Assembly (NCBI RefSeq): GCF_001638985.1
Contig: NW_017265162.1
Coordinates: 434,001 to 498,000, forward strand
From: Phycomyces blakesleeanus NRRL 1555(-)
Taxonomy: Eukaryota; Mucoromycota; Mucoromycetes; Mucorales; Phycomycetaceae
Reading direction: 5' to 3'
DNA: 64,000 nt
Of the stretch, positions 1 to 11,887 are shown piece after piece (position 1 is the stretch's first letter; each line of letters begins with the position of its first letter). Made by a program: the position numbers and the translations under genes. The notes under the pieces were generated by a model. It had not been told where the DNA came from, ran no database searches, and worked only from the letters and a program-made list of their open reading frames with translations.

Positions 1-418
1 ATATATTTGCATTTCTCTGTTGGTGGCAAAGGCTGCTTTTCAAGTAAGTTAATTATTGAGATATATTTATATCTATATATCTATATATGATTACCTTTTG
101 TTTCTTTATTCTGTTTTGTGATCTGGCAGGCAGTTTAACATACAATCTCTATTCAAAAATGGCTACTTGGATTTAAAGCAATAGCAACCAAGAAAAGAAC
201 CTTTTCTTTGTTTAATTTTTATTTGTTTAAATATTAGTTTGTTTATTAAACTAAGGTTCAGGGCATCCTACATTTGGTAATGTTAATTATGATATTCATA
301 ATATATATATATATAGTTGCAAGCATTTCTTTAAATTATAAGCAACCTTTACATATATGTTCTCTACAATGCGAGAAGGGCTTGTAAACTATATATTTCT
401 ATTTCTATTTCTACACAA
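1..418. other. AT-rich left edge, no gene seen
   Basis: Very AT-rich sequence with short TA repeats. I see no open frame, splice-supported exon or RNA gene here. It ends where the left arm of the large inverted repeat begins. Confidence 0.6.
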
Positions 419-919
419 CAGTTGTTCCAATGCCAAAGGGCGGCCAATAAAAACAATAAAAAAAGGCGGTTTTTATTCTCTCAAAGGATGGGTCTCTTTT
501 CCCTAAAGTTCGCCATCCTTAACAAGCTTTATTCATTGGGTGTTGATTTAAATATGCTCCTCATTCAAGCAATTTTTTTTTTAAGAAAAAGCATTTAAAG
601 AGTGCTGTACAAAGGCACAAAAGTAATTGGAAGGGATAATTCGAAAACACTACCCACTTTCTTGAATAATTTTTTGAACATTTGTACGAGGTTGAATGGC
701 TCAGAAAAAGGAGAAGCTAATATTTGTCCAGTTTTTCAAGAGTAATTTGCCCACTATTTACAAATAATTTGACCCGATTTCTGGTCAAAACAGTCATAAG
801 GCTCTTTACTTAGCCATTCAGAAAGATGTTTGTAGAATACTCGAAGGAAATTTTGGCAATGTTCAATAGGAAAATATCTGCTTCTTTCAATGACCTTCAA
901 AGTAATTTTCGCGTCGCTT
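419..919 (+). repeat. Left arm of a ~0.5-kb inverted repeat
   Basis: Reads as the reverse complement of 1421-1947 almost base for base. Matching landmarks are GTTGTTCCAAYGCC at the outer end and GCGTCGCT at the inner end. The few differences seen are single substitutions, plus about 27 bases missing from this arm in the A/T-rich stretch near 450-465. Similarity stops sharply at about 919, where the roughly 500-base unique spacer begins. It has no convincing coding content; the small open frames inside are by-products of the repeat. Confidence 0.9.
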
Positions 920-1420
920 AGTCAAATAAAAATAAAAGCAAAATGTAGAGTATCCAGCACCAGCAATAAAAGCAATAGCTATTATAACTATTCACCAATA
1001 ATGCGGATTGTAATTTACTATTGTATCCAGTACTCATTGGCATTAAACAAAAATTTCCATTACCGGACCCCAGAATTTAACCAGGAACGATATAGAGAAT
1101 TGGTTTTGTGAATAACTATGAAACAACACTGACTTGTTTATAATTCGGTCCATAATATGTAGCATAAGTTTTAGATCGGTATATCATTTACATGTCATGG
1201 TATTATAATCTACATGTGTACACACAAGATTTTAAGCGCGAAATAGTGCCTTTTTTTTCTTTTTGATTTAGTAAAATTCCTATTTTAATTTAGTGGCTAC
1301 TGTTTGTAATTTCAGTACATCACTGGGGGCGGTATGAATATTACAAAAGAGGACTGTGAAGCCTGGGTCTACTGCAGCTTCAGTTTCTTTAAATATTACC
1401 AAACTAGAAGCAACAAATTG

Positions 1421-1947
1421 AGCGACGCGAAAATTACTTTGAAGGTCATTGAAAGAAGCAGATATTTTCTTATTGAACATTGCCAAAATTTCCTTCGAGT
1501 ATTCTACAAACATCTTTCTGAATGGCTAAGTAAAGAGCCTTATGACTGTTTTGACCAGAAATCGGGTCAAATTATTTGTAAATAGTGGGCAAATTACTCT
1601 TGAAAAACTGGACAAATATTAGCTTCTCCTTTTTCTGAGCCATTCAATCTCGTACAAATGTCCAAAAAATTATTCAAGAAAGTGGGTAGTGTTTTCGAAT
1701 TATCCCTTCCAATTACTTTTGTGCCTTTGTACAGCACTCTTTAAATGCTTTTTCTTAAAAAAAAATTGCTTGAATGAGGAGCATATTTAAATCAACACCC
1801 AATGAATAAAGCTTGTTAAGGATGGCGAACTTTAGGGAAAAGAGACCCATCCTTTGAGAGAATAAAAACCGCCTTTTTTTTATTTTTTAAAAAAAACCCC
1901 GTCCTTTGATTGTTTTTATTGGCCGCCCTTTGGCGTTGGAACAACTG
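1421..1947 (-). repeat. Right arm of the ~0.5-kb inverted repeat
   Basis: Inverted partner of 419-919, separated from it by a spacer of about 500 bases (920-1420) with no similar partner. The arms appear about 98% identical outside one 27-base indel, judged by eye. The shape (long arms, single-copy centre) suits a foldback-type transposon, a palindromic duplication, or a hairpin-RNA source. No transposase frame lies in the spacer. Confidence 0.9.
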
Positions 1948-2292
1948 TATATATAGAAATATATAGATAGAAGTGTATTTATATATATATTTGTTCGCCC
2001 TTAATCCCCTTTGTTGGGACCACGTCAAAGATTGCCCTAAACGGTACCTTTCTGGGTGGGACCTTATTTTTAGTCTTTTTTCTTTTTTTGCACTCTACCA
2101 TGAATAGAATAAAATGAAGTCAAAGCTAAAAGGCAAACCAAGATCTTCTTTCTTTCCTTTCTTTCTTTCTTTCTTTCCTTTCATTTCTTTTCCTTCTCAC
2201 TCTTTGCCTCTTTACACTGCAATCAATACTACAACCCTTCACACACAATTTAGATAAATCAAATCAAATCAAATCTAAAACCGAAAAAAAAT
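1948..2292. other. Spacer and leader before the N/Q-rich gene
   Basis: Holds a C/T tract (CTTT repeats at about 2145-2190) and A-rich sequence directly before the start codon at 2293. This is plausibly the promoter and 5' leader of the downstream gene. No frame or RNA recognised. Confidence 0.4.
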
Positions 2293-4252
2293 ATGTCTGT
2301 GAATAACGTGACTGTTGACCTTGCTCGACTCTCTTTTGACACCCCAGAGTCAGCCTACCTTTTGTCTACGCCTCTTCTGTCTGGCAGTCCAGCAGGAGAC
2401 CATTCTTCAGCCGCCAGTCGCTCTACAGCAGATGTATCACCATCTATCCGGGTTATCAGAGGTAAATATCACTTATTCACATCAATTAAGAAAAGACGTA
2501 TTTCCTGTCTCGTCGTCTCTCTGTCTCTCTGTCCGTCTCTTTATATATCTGCAACTATTCGGTGTATGATATATAGACGTATCGATACATTCATTGTCGC
2601 TCTACACAAACATATGAACGCACATACATCTAGACAGAGAGGCAGAGAATAAGGAAAAGGGAGAGGGGAGATGTGTTTATGTGTGTGTGGGGATGAAAGG
2701 GCAAAGGGAGACGAGGGCAATAGAAATAAAAATAAAAATAAAAGTTGGGGGTGGTTCAAATGAACTTATGCCTAACTTGGCTAATTAGAACAAACACCGC
2801 GCGGTAGAAATCGCAACCGCCAAATCGTACCTAGTGATGATGAAGAGGACGATGAAGAGGAAGAAGGCAATGAACAAGGAAGTTCTGATGATGAAAGAGG
2901 AAGACGCGGTAATGCGCTCAGCCCTCTTCCAAGCCGTAACAAACCTACCTCTGGCGTGTCCACACCTTCAAAACCCGGCCGCAAGACTCAACCCCTTCCC
3001 AGTGATGATGAAGACAGTGAAGGTAATTAAAAAGATAACCAATACATACACATGAGAATTTATACATCTATAAATATATATCTTTTAAAAAAAATGAATG
3101 AATGAATTATGTTTTTTTTTTTGGATTTTGGTTGACTTTAATTTCATTTACAGATGAAGATGACAGTGAGTCGGAGAAGAGAGGCCCTCGTTCAGGCCAG
3201 GCTCAGCAGCAGCAGCAGCAGGCGATCTATCGCTTGAACGGGACAGGTTCCAGCCCGACCGTATACGGAGAACGTGGGTCTGCAGCACGGCCTCCGTTGC
3301 ACCAACGCCACTCGGACAGCAGTTCCAACAGCAACCAGTCTATTGGCAACAACGGTGGCGGTGGTGGTTACATGATGGGTCAAGATGATTACAACAACAA
3401 TCTCAACCTCAACAATAATAACCTCAGCCTTAACAACAACCTTAACCTTAACAATAGTAACAATAGCCTCAACCTGAACGGCAACGGCAACAACTACCAG
3501 CAAGATGTGCAGTATTATGGCAACGGTGAGGAGTTTATAGACGATGAGGACAATGAAGTACTGGGCCAACACATGCGCCACCCCCAAGCTTTTGGTGCTC
3601 CAGAGGGTAGTCATCTCCAACAACTCCAACAGATGCAGCAATACCACCAGGCCCAGTTGGCCCAATTCCAGTACCACCATCAGCAGCAGCAACCGCAACC
3701 TTCAAAATCCGCCTCTCACCTGCGGCCACACTCCCAAAACAACTATCAGCAGCAGCGAGTCTCGATGTCAGGCATGGATCTTCTCAAGCAACTCGAGCAA
3801 GAAAAGGCTGATCTCAAGCGACAGAAGCCCAAGCTTAACACATCCGATGTCAAGATTGAAGGCCTCCTGGGCCGTCTTCCCGAACCAGGATCACATAACA
3901 TCTCATTCCAGCAAATCCAGCAACAGCAGAATGGGATGCGCAAGTCTCGATCAGGCCAGCGTCCAGTATCCTCATATGGATACCTCGACATGCCTCAGCA
4001 ACACCAACCCTCGTCTCGTTCTCCTTCTCCCTCATCTGGTCGCAACCAGATGATGTACAGTCCACAACCAGGTTATGTTGCAGCTGGTAATGCATATCAA
4101 TACGGATACCTTCCACCCACCGGTGTTCCATATGACTATTTATCTACCTCTCCCAATGGAGCAGCCTATCCTCGCGCACCAACACCAACTGGTGGTCAAC
4201 AACCTATATATCAGCAGTACGCAGCTCCTTATCAACAACAGCCACAGGTACA

Positions 4253-4283
<31 letters not shown>

Positions 4284-4469
4284 CAACAACAACAACAACA
4301 GGTACAGCAACAACAGGTACAGGTACAACAACAGCAACAACAGCAACAACAGCAGCAACAGCAGCAACAGTACATCAATGCTCCTAGAGGAACCCTGCAA
4401 GATAGTCAACTTAATGCCAACCGTCGTTCTGGCTCCCTTGAAGCTGCCGTCGCTACCAACATGCCATAA
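2293..4469 (+). CDS. Acidic, N/Q-rich low-complexity protein (3 exons)
   Basis: Exons 2293-2461, 2789-3022 and 3154-4469 join in frame (phase 1 at both introns, GTAAAT and GTAATT donors) to give 572 residues. I do not recognise the family. The N-terminal 57 residues are the only ordinary-looking part. Exon 2 is rich in Asp, Glu and Ser (for example SDDEEDDEEEEG), and the acidic serine clusters recur at both sides of the second intron (SDDEDSEG, DEDDSESE), resembling casein-kinase-2 sites. Exon 3 has an Asn/Leu stretch (about residues 220-255), a short charged helix-like segment (LLKQLEQEKADLKRQKPK) and a long Gln tract near residues 500-540 encoded by mixed CAG/CAA. The composition suggests a disordered scaffold or transcription/RNA cofactor; that is inference. 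The ATG at 2293 is the first in the open frame. Confidence 0.75.
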
Positions 4470-5402
4470 AAAAACAATTTTTTCCTTCCATTTATCCGTT
4501 CATCTGTTCACCTACCTATCCATCTATACATCCTTACATACATATAACACAACACAATCAATTAACTTCAATTGCTCTTCTTTATCATCTTCTTCTTCTT
4601 CTTCTTTATCTACCTATCTATTTCTTCTTTCTTCTAACCACTACATACACCTCACCACCATATTTTTTTTGTTTCTTTTCTTTATTTCACCTACAACTAT
4701 TGTAACTGACAAACTATTGCAAGAATGATAAAACAAAACAAACAAAAAAAGACATCTATACACACCACCTCTTTCTCTTGATTCCATCTCAATACACATA
4801 TATTTTTTTCTATATAATTATTGACAAAAAATAAAAATGTTAAAAAAAAATTATAATAATTTCTTTTTAAATATATATATATATATATCAAAAGTCTCAA
4901 GAATTTCTTTTTTTTTTATTACTATTTTTATTAGTGTAATTATTAACATACGCACATACGCACATACATACGCACATACATACAAAACAACACTAACAAA
5001 AATCAAGCAGAAAATGTTTGAATAAATAATATCAGAAAAGAGGGGTACAAAAGGGGAAGGGAGAAAGGAAAGGGAACAAAAAGGGGAGTAGTGAATGAAA
5101 CTATTGAATAAATCAATAGATCAATTTAAATATTAAAAATAAATAAATAAAGATATATATATATACAAAAGGAGGTGAATTTATTATTGTTGTCAGTGTT
5201 ATTTTTATCAACATCCTTAACACAACGAGAGATAGAGAGTGTGAATATTTAGTAAAGAATTTGCTCCCCCCAATAAAAATCAAAGGAAAGCAAAGCACAG
5301 CAAAGAAATGATATAAATGTGTCTGTAAAGGAGGTCTTTCTTTCTAAGAAAAAAAAAGAAAAGAAAAGAAAAAAGAGGGGAATTCTCAAGAACCATAAAG
5401 AA
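4470..5402. other. Convergent 3' spacer
   Basis: Lies between the stop codons of the N/Q-rich gene (+) and the copper-fist gene (-). It is AT-rich, with pyrimidine tracts at 4560-4680, a CATACGCA minisatellite at about 4948-4985 and purine tracts at 5040-5100 and 5350-5385. Probably the two 3' UTRs. No gene seen. Confidence 0.5.
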
Positions 5403-6913
5403 TTAAGGGTGAATAGCATAAAGCATTTCATCTAGACAGGAACCAAAGACTTGCTGGCATCCACAACCACACGATTCTAATAATGCGCTTGGCTGATCAC
5501 ATACTACAGGTTCACAAATTGCTGCAATAGACAGACGTCTTCTTGCAGAAATATCTGCTCCAAATCCAGTGTAAGGGTCCCGAGATGTCTTCATGGCACG
5601 AGAAGGATGAGCATCACACCCAGGACATGCACAAGAGTCTCCACATCTACAAGTCACTACACGGGTCCGCTTTCCTTCTGGGTTTATCTTTTCTATTGAA
5701 CAACATGGTGTCGGAACATCAATTGGTTCAATATCTGGCTTTGTCTTTACTGATGTTGGTGGTAATGATGATGGTGACGGTGATGGTGACGGTGACGGTG
5801 AAGAAGAGGAAGAAGAAGAAGAGGAAGAAGAAGAAGAGTTACATTGGTCTGTGGTGAGTTTGGCTGTGGTGGATAGATTGGTGGGATGTGTTGATGTTGT
5901 ATTGGTTTGAGAGGTGGCTTTACTGGAGCAACATGGCCTTGGGACCGCAGAAACTCTCTTGTTTGCCAGATTGTCCAAGATGTCAAAGCCATTTAATTCG
6001 GTTGATGTGGTGGGTGTAATTGGTGGCGATATGCTTGGTGACAATGGTAAGGATGCTAATAATTGAATATGGACGGGTTTGATGGCGGTTATGTTGTTAT
6101 CGTTGTTGGTATTGCTACTACAGCACTTCTTGGGTATTTTGGGTTTTAGTGTGTCCTGCTGGCTTGGCTTTGGTGCAATTGGACGCAGTGCCAAATGTTG
6201 TTCCTGAAGCTTTAATGTTTTCAACTCTATAAAATAAATATATTTATATAGTGTTTTTGTTTTAAATTTCTATAACCAATCATTTACCATTGCCTGTTTT
6301 TCGTTTAGCTTTGATGGCAGGTATAGTATTTACTAGGTGAACAAGACAAGCTGTCAATTAAATGGCCTGTTTTCTTTCTTCTTTATATTATTTTCATTAT
6401 TTGTATTATGTAATATAGAAAAATGAAGAGTTAATGTATTCTTATCCTCATATTTATTTCATTCTTTTTTTTTACCTGTAGTATCAGCACAATTACACTT
6501 GACATGTAACTGCCTGACCACTCGTAATTCTCGACATTTTTGACATTGAGTCATTGGTCTTCCTTTCTTCTTGATTTCAATAAGAGGACGATCGACATGA
6601 TTACAGTGGGATGCTCGATGTCCCTTTGTAACAAGGATTAGACTTTTTTTTATATATTGTATTGTATTTTTTTGGCCTGATTCTTAGGAGACTTTGCTTA
6701 CTTTGATACAGGTTGCTAAAGAACAACAATACAAGAAAATTGACTTGAAATGAGTATAAGAAAAGAAGAAAGAAAGAAAGAAAAAAAGGTCAAAGATAAT
6801 ATAACACACGATAAGCCTTTTTGGTTTTATATTATCATTATTTTGAATAAGAAATAAAATTATGTATATGATGACTATTTACCGCATGACCATTTCTTGC
6901 CGTCTGCTAACAT
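5403..6913 (-). CDS. Copper-fist transcription factor (Ace1/Mac1/Cuf1 type)
   Basis: Exons 6883-6913, 6702-6715, 6476-6623, 6288-6332 and 5403-6226 give 353 residues. The N terminus is a complete copper-fist DNA-binding domain split over the first three exons: KKWSCATCIKGHRASHCNH, then RPLIEIKKKGRP and CQKCRELR, with the zinc Cys/His ligands and the GRP minor-groove motif intact. A basic segment (KAKRKTG) follows. The C-terminal part holds three separate Pro/Lys-Cys-Cys-Ser motifs and one CRCGDSCACPGCDAH, which fits the CxCxxxCxCxxCxxH copper-sensing motif known from Mac1-type regulators. That points to a nuclear copper-responsive activator of uptake or detoxification genes; the direction of its response cannot be told from sequence. 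The second exon is only 14 bases but is required to complete the finger. It shares a 1.2-kb divergent spacer with the transporter at 8134. Confidence 0.92.
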
Positions 6914-8133
6914 ACTTTATAGGAATGAATTGAACTGAATTGAATTTCTACACAACTTGGCTCTCTCCTTATTTTCCCAGTCAATTTTTTTTTCTTTCTT
7001 TCTTTCTTTCAACCCCTACCCATTTTTCTCTCTTTCTCTCTCTCTCTAATTTTTTTAGATTTTCCCCTCTTAACCTTTTTGTTATTTTATTTATATAGCC
7101 ATAAACTAAAAAAAGAAAGCTAGACAGTGTGGTTTTGCCGCCTTAACTCCTGAGGATCAATTACGTCTGTATATTGCAAGTCACTCCGTCAATTCGGCGT
7201 GAGAATTTGAAGCCATAACTACAAATTGTGTGCTCCCAGCCTTCTTTCTTCCATCTGTGTTTAAAATACTCCAAAGCACCTCACAAATATGGTGTTTTTT
7301 GTGCTATATGAATGTAACACAGATTCCTATATATGTATTACTTTTACTAAAGTCACGATATGCTTATTCATATCACTTTTGTAGCATAATTTGCATATAT
7401 ATATTGAAATAAGAATTGTCTGTAGAAGGCTTGGTTATACGTTTGGCTTATACTTACAGCGCCCTACTTTTTGTTTTTGTTTACAAATTGCCTATTAATA
7501 TATGAGCTGTAAGAGATATATATACACACACACATACACACAGTGAGAGGTTTTATTGAATGAATGGTATATACTAGTCTAACAAATGTTAATTTAAACA
7601 TTTTTATTGGTGAATTAAAGTCGTGTGTTTTAATATGTGTCGTAGTTTAAATGCTCAACGAGAGACAAAGACAGAGAAAACATTTTTGTGTCGAATAGAT
7701 TATATGCCTAGAGGTTCTCTTTTTGTGTTACTTGAAAACATATATATTTTTGTATATAAAACATACACAGATATAATTTTATAATGATTATTGGTAAGAA
7801 AGGATCAAATGGTCCCATGTGGAAAATTGAGATCTGAAAAAGCTTAATGATCCGATGCTATCTGACGTTTCTTTTTTGTCTTTTTCTCCACATTAAACGC
7901 TTACTCATTTCCTCTCCCGCATCAATGGGTATCCAATGAGAAACGCATCAGACTAACCCGCATCGTAAAAAGGGATAGACAAAAATAAATAAAAAATAAA
8001 AAAATAAAAAAGCTATAACATTTATTTATTGAAGTTAGTCATTCCGACTCTTTTTCTTCCTCGGATATTTATTCTCACATTCTCCTTTTTCTCTTGCTCA
8101 CTACTACTTCTTGGGTCTTCTTTTGCCACAACC
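6914..8133. other. Divergent promoter region, copper-fist gene and transporter
   Basis: AT-rich, with pyrimidine tracts (about 6990-7050) and an A-rich leader before 8134. It should contain promoters for both flanking genes. I found no convincing copper-response element, tRNA or additional exon. Confidence 0.4.
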
Positions 8134-9861
8134 ATGCAATTGAGACACCTTAAACACGAGAAGGACTCTTCGTCTTCAATCGACAGAGAGTCAGTTCATG
8201 ATCTTCCACTAGGTAAAAACTAAAATAAAGAAAAATAAAAAAAAATTAAGAGGCTTATGATCAATTGTCACATTGTTATAGCTATTAGTGAGCATGAGGT
8301 CAGTTTTAGTCACGGTGTTGAGCGTGAGGCGCAGGGATCTAGCTATCTAGCTTACTTTAACGTTGTCTGTGTGGTGGCCGGAACTGGTGCCCTGGGGTTA
8401 CCCTACGCCCTGCGACAGGGTGGCTGGATTGGTAAGTAGTTTATTGTAATTTAAACATTCATGATTAAATCCTTGATTTTTTTATTTTTTATTTTTTATA
8501 ATATATAATAAAATAATTTATTTATTTATTTATTTACTTGCTTACTTATACAAAATTTTGATCATTTTACTAGGCATTTTGATTATTGCCCTCAGTTGGC
8601 TTTTCTCCACATGTATGTTATATATATATATATATATTATATTATATATTTAGCTACTTTTACTGCTAATCTTCTCTTGGTATAAAATTTTACACGTCAA
8701 GCTTATTTATCTTTTTGTGGCTAGACTCTGGCGTAATTCTCATCAGATGCCTGTACTATAATGGTCATACTCGACTATCCTCTTACCAGGAAGTAGCCGA
8801 GGCCGCATTTGGTAAAATTGGAGGCTGGATTGCTTTCTTTTTCACAGCCATCACTTTGATCGGTGTACCTGTGCTTTACTTGCTCTTGGCCGGCCAGAAT
8901 CTCCACACTGTCTTGATCGGAACCTCTGCGGAACTTACTTTTCCTATCTGGGTAATCATCTGCGCCGCTGCTGTTGCTGTCCCATTTGTCTTTTTCAAAT
9001 CCATGAAAGAAGTCGGCTTCCTAAGTGCATTCGGCATGTTGGCCACCGTTATTGTGGTCCTGATTGTCGTCGTCACTGCTGCCAGAGACAGACCCAATGT
9101 AGTTAATGTTCACCATGATCCTGTCATCTGGGACCAATTCCCAATCGCTTTGAGTTCGATTGCCTTTAGTTTTGGTAAATATATATATATATATAAATTA
9201 TAGATTATTTTCTTTAAAAGAAAAAAAAACAGTACTGACAAAAATCCTTATTATTATAGGTGGTAATCCAGTCTATGCTCACGTCGAGGCTGGTATGAGA
9301 CAGCCAAAGCAATGGGGTCGCGTCGTAGCTGCTGGTCTCACTACTTGTGTCGGCCTCTATTTCCTCACTGCTATACCAGGCTACTTCGTCTACGGCGACC
9401 AAGCCCTGTCTCCGATCTACAACAACCTCCCCCAAGGACCCGAAAAGACCGCTTCCGCAATCATCATTACCGCGCATGTCTTACTCGCCTGCCCTATTCT
9501 TATCACATCTTTTGCTCTCGATCTCGAAAAGCTCTGCGGCATTTCGTCCTTCCACCATTCGCGCGTCGTCGAATCATTGCTTCGATTTGCTCTCCGTAGT
9601 TGTATGATCGTTGTGATCACTGTCATTGCTATCTATGTGCCCTTCTTTGGTGACTTTATGTCGCTCTTGGGTGCATTTTCCAACTGCGCTCTCATTCTTA
9701 TCTTCCCTGTAATGTTCTATTTCAAGCTGACCGGTCTGCGCAACAAGTCCTGGTATGAGCTCATTCTCGGCTTTTTCACCGTACTCTTGGGTATTGTTGG
9801 TCTGATCTTTGGTACCATCTCGGCTGTCAAGGCCTTGAAAGATGATTTCAGCCAGCAATAA
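8134..9861 (+). CDS. AAAP-family amino-acid transporter (Avt-like)
   Basis: Five exons (8134-8212, 8282-8431, 8574-8612, 8725-9174, 9260-9861), all introns in phase 1, give 439 residues. After a short polar cytosolic N terminus (about residues 1-45), the first membrane helix carries the family hallmark FNVVCVVAGTGALGLPYALR, followed by roughly ten more hydrophobic segments including PVYAHVEAGMRQP in the middle and a C-terminal helix pair. This is the transmembrane amino-acid transporter (Aa_trans) family, which in fungi includes the vacuolar Avt transporters; substrate and membrane cannot be decided here. Length is normal for the family. The ATG at 8134 is the first ATG in the open frame. Confidence 0.9.
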
Positions 9862-10332
9862 TAAAATCACATTCGCTTTCCTACCCCTCCACTAACCCAA
9901 CCTAACACAACACAACACAACACCTTCTCACACCCTCCAGCCACCATTCTTCTTATTCTTGTTACTCTTTCTTGGTGTGGTTCAATCCAGATATTAATGT
10001 ACTAAATTAATGGGCCTTTTATTATTCTTTACTACTTTATTTTAGTTATATTTATACTATTTCATAACACCTTTATTTCTTTATTTCTATATACATTATC
10101 TTTTTTTATATCCCATATTTGTATTATCATTTGCTCTTCTTTATCTATTTATCTATCCATTCTTCTTTATATTGCTCTATTTTATTATTTAATGACTATA
10201 AAAATCTCCTCTATTTAATACCACCTGCGTAATAGGTTGGTTGTAAACATTCTTTATCACAAGAGCCGATTTTCACTTTGATAGTCATTGGGAGTACAAA
10301 GAAAAGAAAGAACAAAACTTTATCTTAGCTCA

Positions 10333-10363
<31 letters not shown>

Positions 10364-10989
10364 GATCCTCAATATCTTGCCTTCCACAACTTCCATGACC
10401 ACCTAAAAATGTAGTGTGTGTCTGTAGATCTGAGTTACAAGGCTAACCGCCTCACACATCCTTAAGCCAGCTAATTAGAGTACCTTTCTCTCTGTGTACA
10501 AAATATATAAATATAAATATAAATTTAAATCTAAATCTAAATCTAATTATATATAGATATAGATACAGATAAAATATTAGCGTACGGATAATAGACTAGT
10601 ATGTTAATGATCTATTATTATTGATATTATATATATATGGATCTGGTCTATAATAGACAAAGATTCTTTTTATCTAAAATTAAGTGAATGAACCACAACC
10701 ATCAAATGTGACCTCATTTTACAACCCTTTCTTTAATTCTCTGACCGCCACTCGCCCCCCTCTCCATGATCCCTTTTGTTCCACTTTAGCCCTCTTGTGT
10801 TTTGGGCTGGGGTATGCTACTGTACTTTACCTTTCTTTAATATACGTACACGCGCACAACCACAAACCTACTATATAGATATATAGATATATATAAGTAG
10901 ATAGATAGATAGATAGATAGAAAGAAAGAAAGAAAGGAAGGAAGAAAAGAAAAGAAAAATACATAGATAATACAAAATTATAATTCATC
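9862..10989. other. Intergenic spacer with GT repeat
   Basis: Contains the transporter 3' UTR (CAACACAACA repeats at about 9905-9920), a (GT)n run at about 10337-10362, TAAATC repeats near 10525-10545 and (GATA)n/(GAAA)n just before the next start. No gene recognised. Confidence 0.45.
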
Positions 10990-11846
10990 ATGCTTCCTCC
11001 TTTCACAAAGCGTGACATGCCTCCTCGTCAAGTCCTTACCACAGACCGCACAAAACATCGTCGCAACAGCAATTACTCCATCCAACTACCATCATCCGAC
11101 TCGCTAAGCCTCGAGATGGGTCATTCGGGTTCTTCCCGTAGAGAAAAGTCTATGTGGGCCGTAAAAGACAAGGTTCTCGAACCTCATCAGTTTTTTCTCT
11201 CGACCACCTTTCAAAACTGCAAGCGTCAGTTACGCCAGGCACGCTGGCAGAAACTGCTGATGGCCGTCATCATTGGTTTTTTCATCTTGACATATTGGCT
11301 TGGTTTATTGAGCTCGAATGTCAAAGACGTGACTTTAGAGGAACAAGATCAAATCCCTATTCCATCCCAGACGCGCGATCAGCTAATTCTCTATCGCATC
11401 GTTGGTAACGATCTTCCTCCCCGACACAAGGAAGGCCAGACCCTTTCAAACCTACGCTTTATTCTCGAACACGAACCGGCATTCCCAAATACCCGTAAAT
11501 TATTTGTGCTCAACCGTATTTCAGACCCTCAGAATGAAGCAACCATCATCAGGCTGTTGAACGAATACGGAGTAGAGTATATTCGGATCCCATTTGAAGA
11601 AAAGGTATATGAAAACATCGACTTTCGGCTCGAGGATTTCCCCGAGCCAGACTATCTCCACTCGGATGACTATAGACGCTTTTCAAAAGTCAAGAAATTG
11701 CGTGCCCTGGATTATACCTATCATGATAAGAATTTATACGCCATGAATAATGTAAGTTTGTTTTTTTTACTGTTGTTGTTGTTTGAGGAGCAGGAGTTCT
11801 TTACACTTCTTGTGTTGGATCTTCCCACCTCTCGGCCCCCTTTATT

Positions 11847-11887
<41 letters not shown>

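Noticed and set aside
1280..1585. Overlapping 77- and 83-codon frames on both strands in the inverted-repeat region
   Set aside because: Both lie across the loop/right-arm junction, overlap on opposite strands, resemble no family and have no promoter or splice context; they follow from the repeat.
4140..4409. Leu-rich 89-codon minus-strand frame
   Set aside because: It is the reverse reading of the CAG/CAA Gln tract of the real plus-strand gene.
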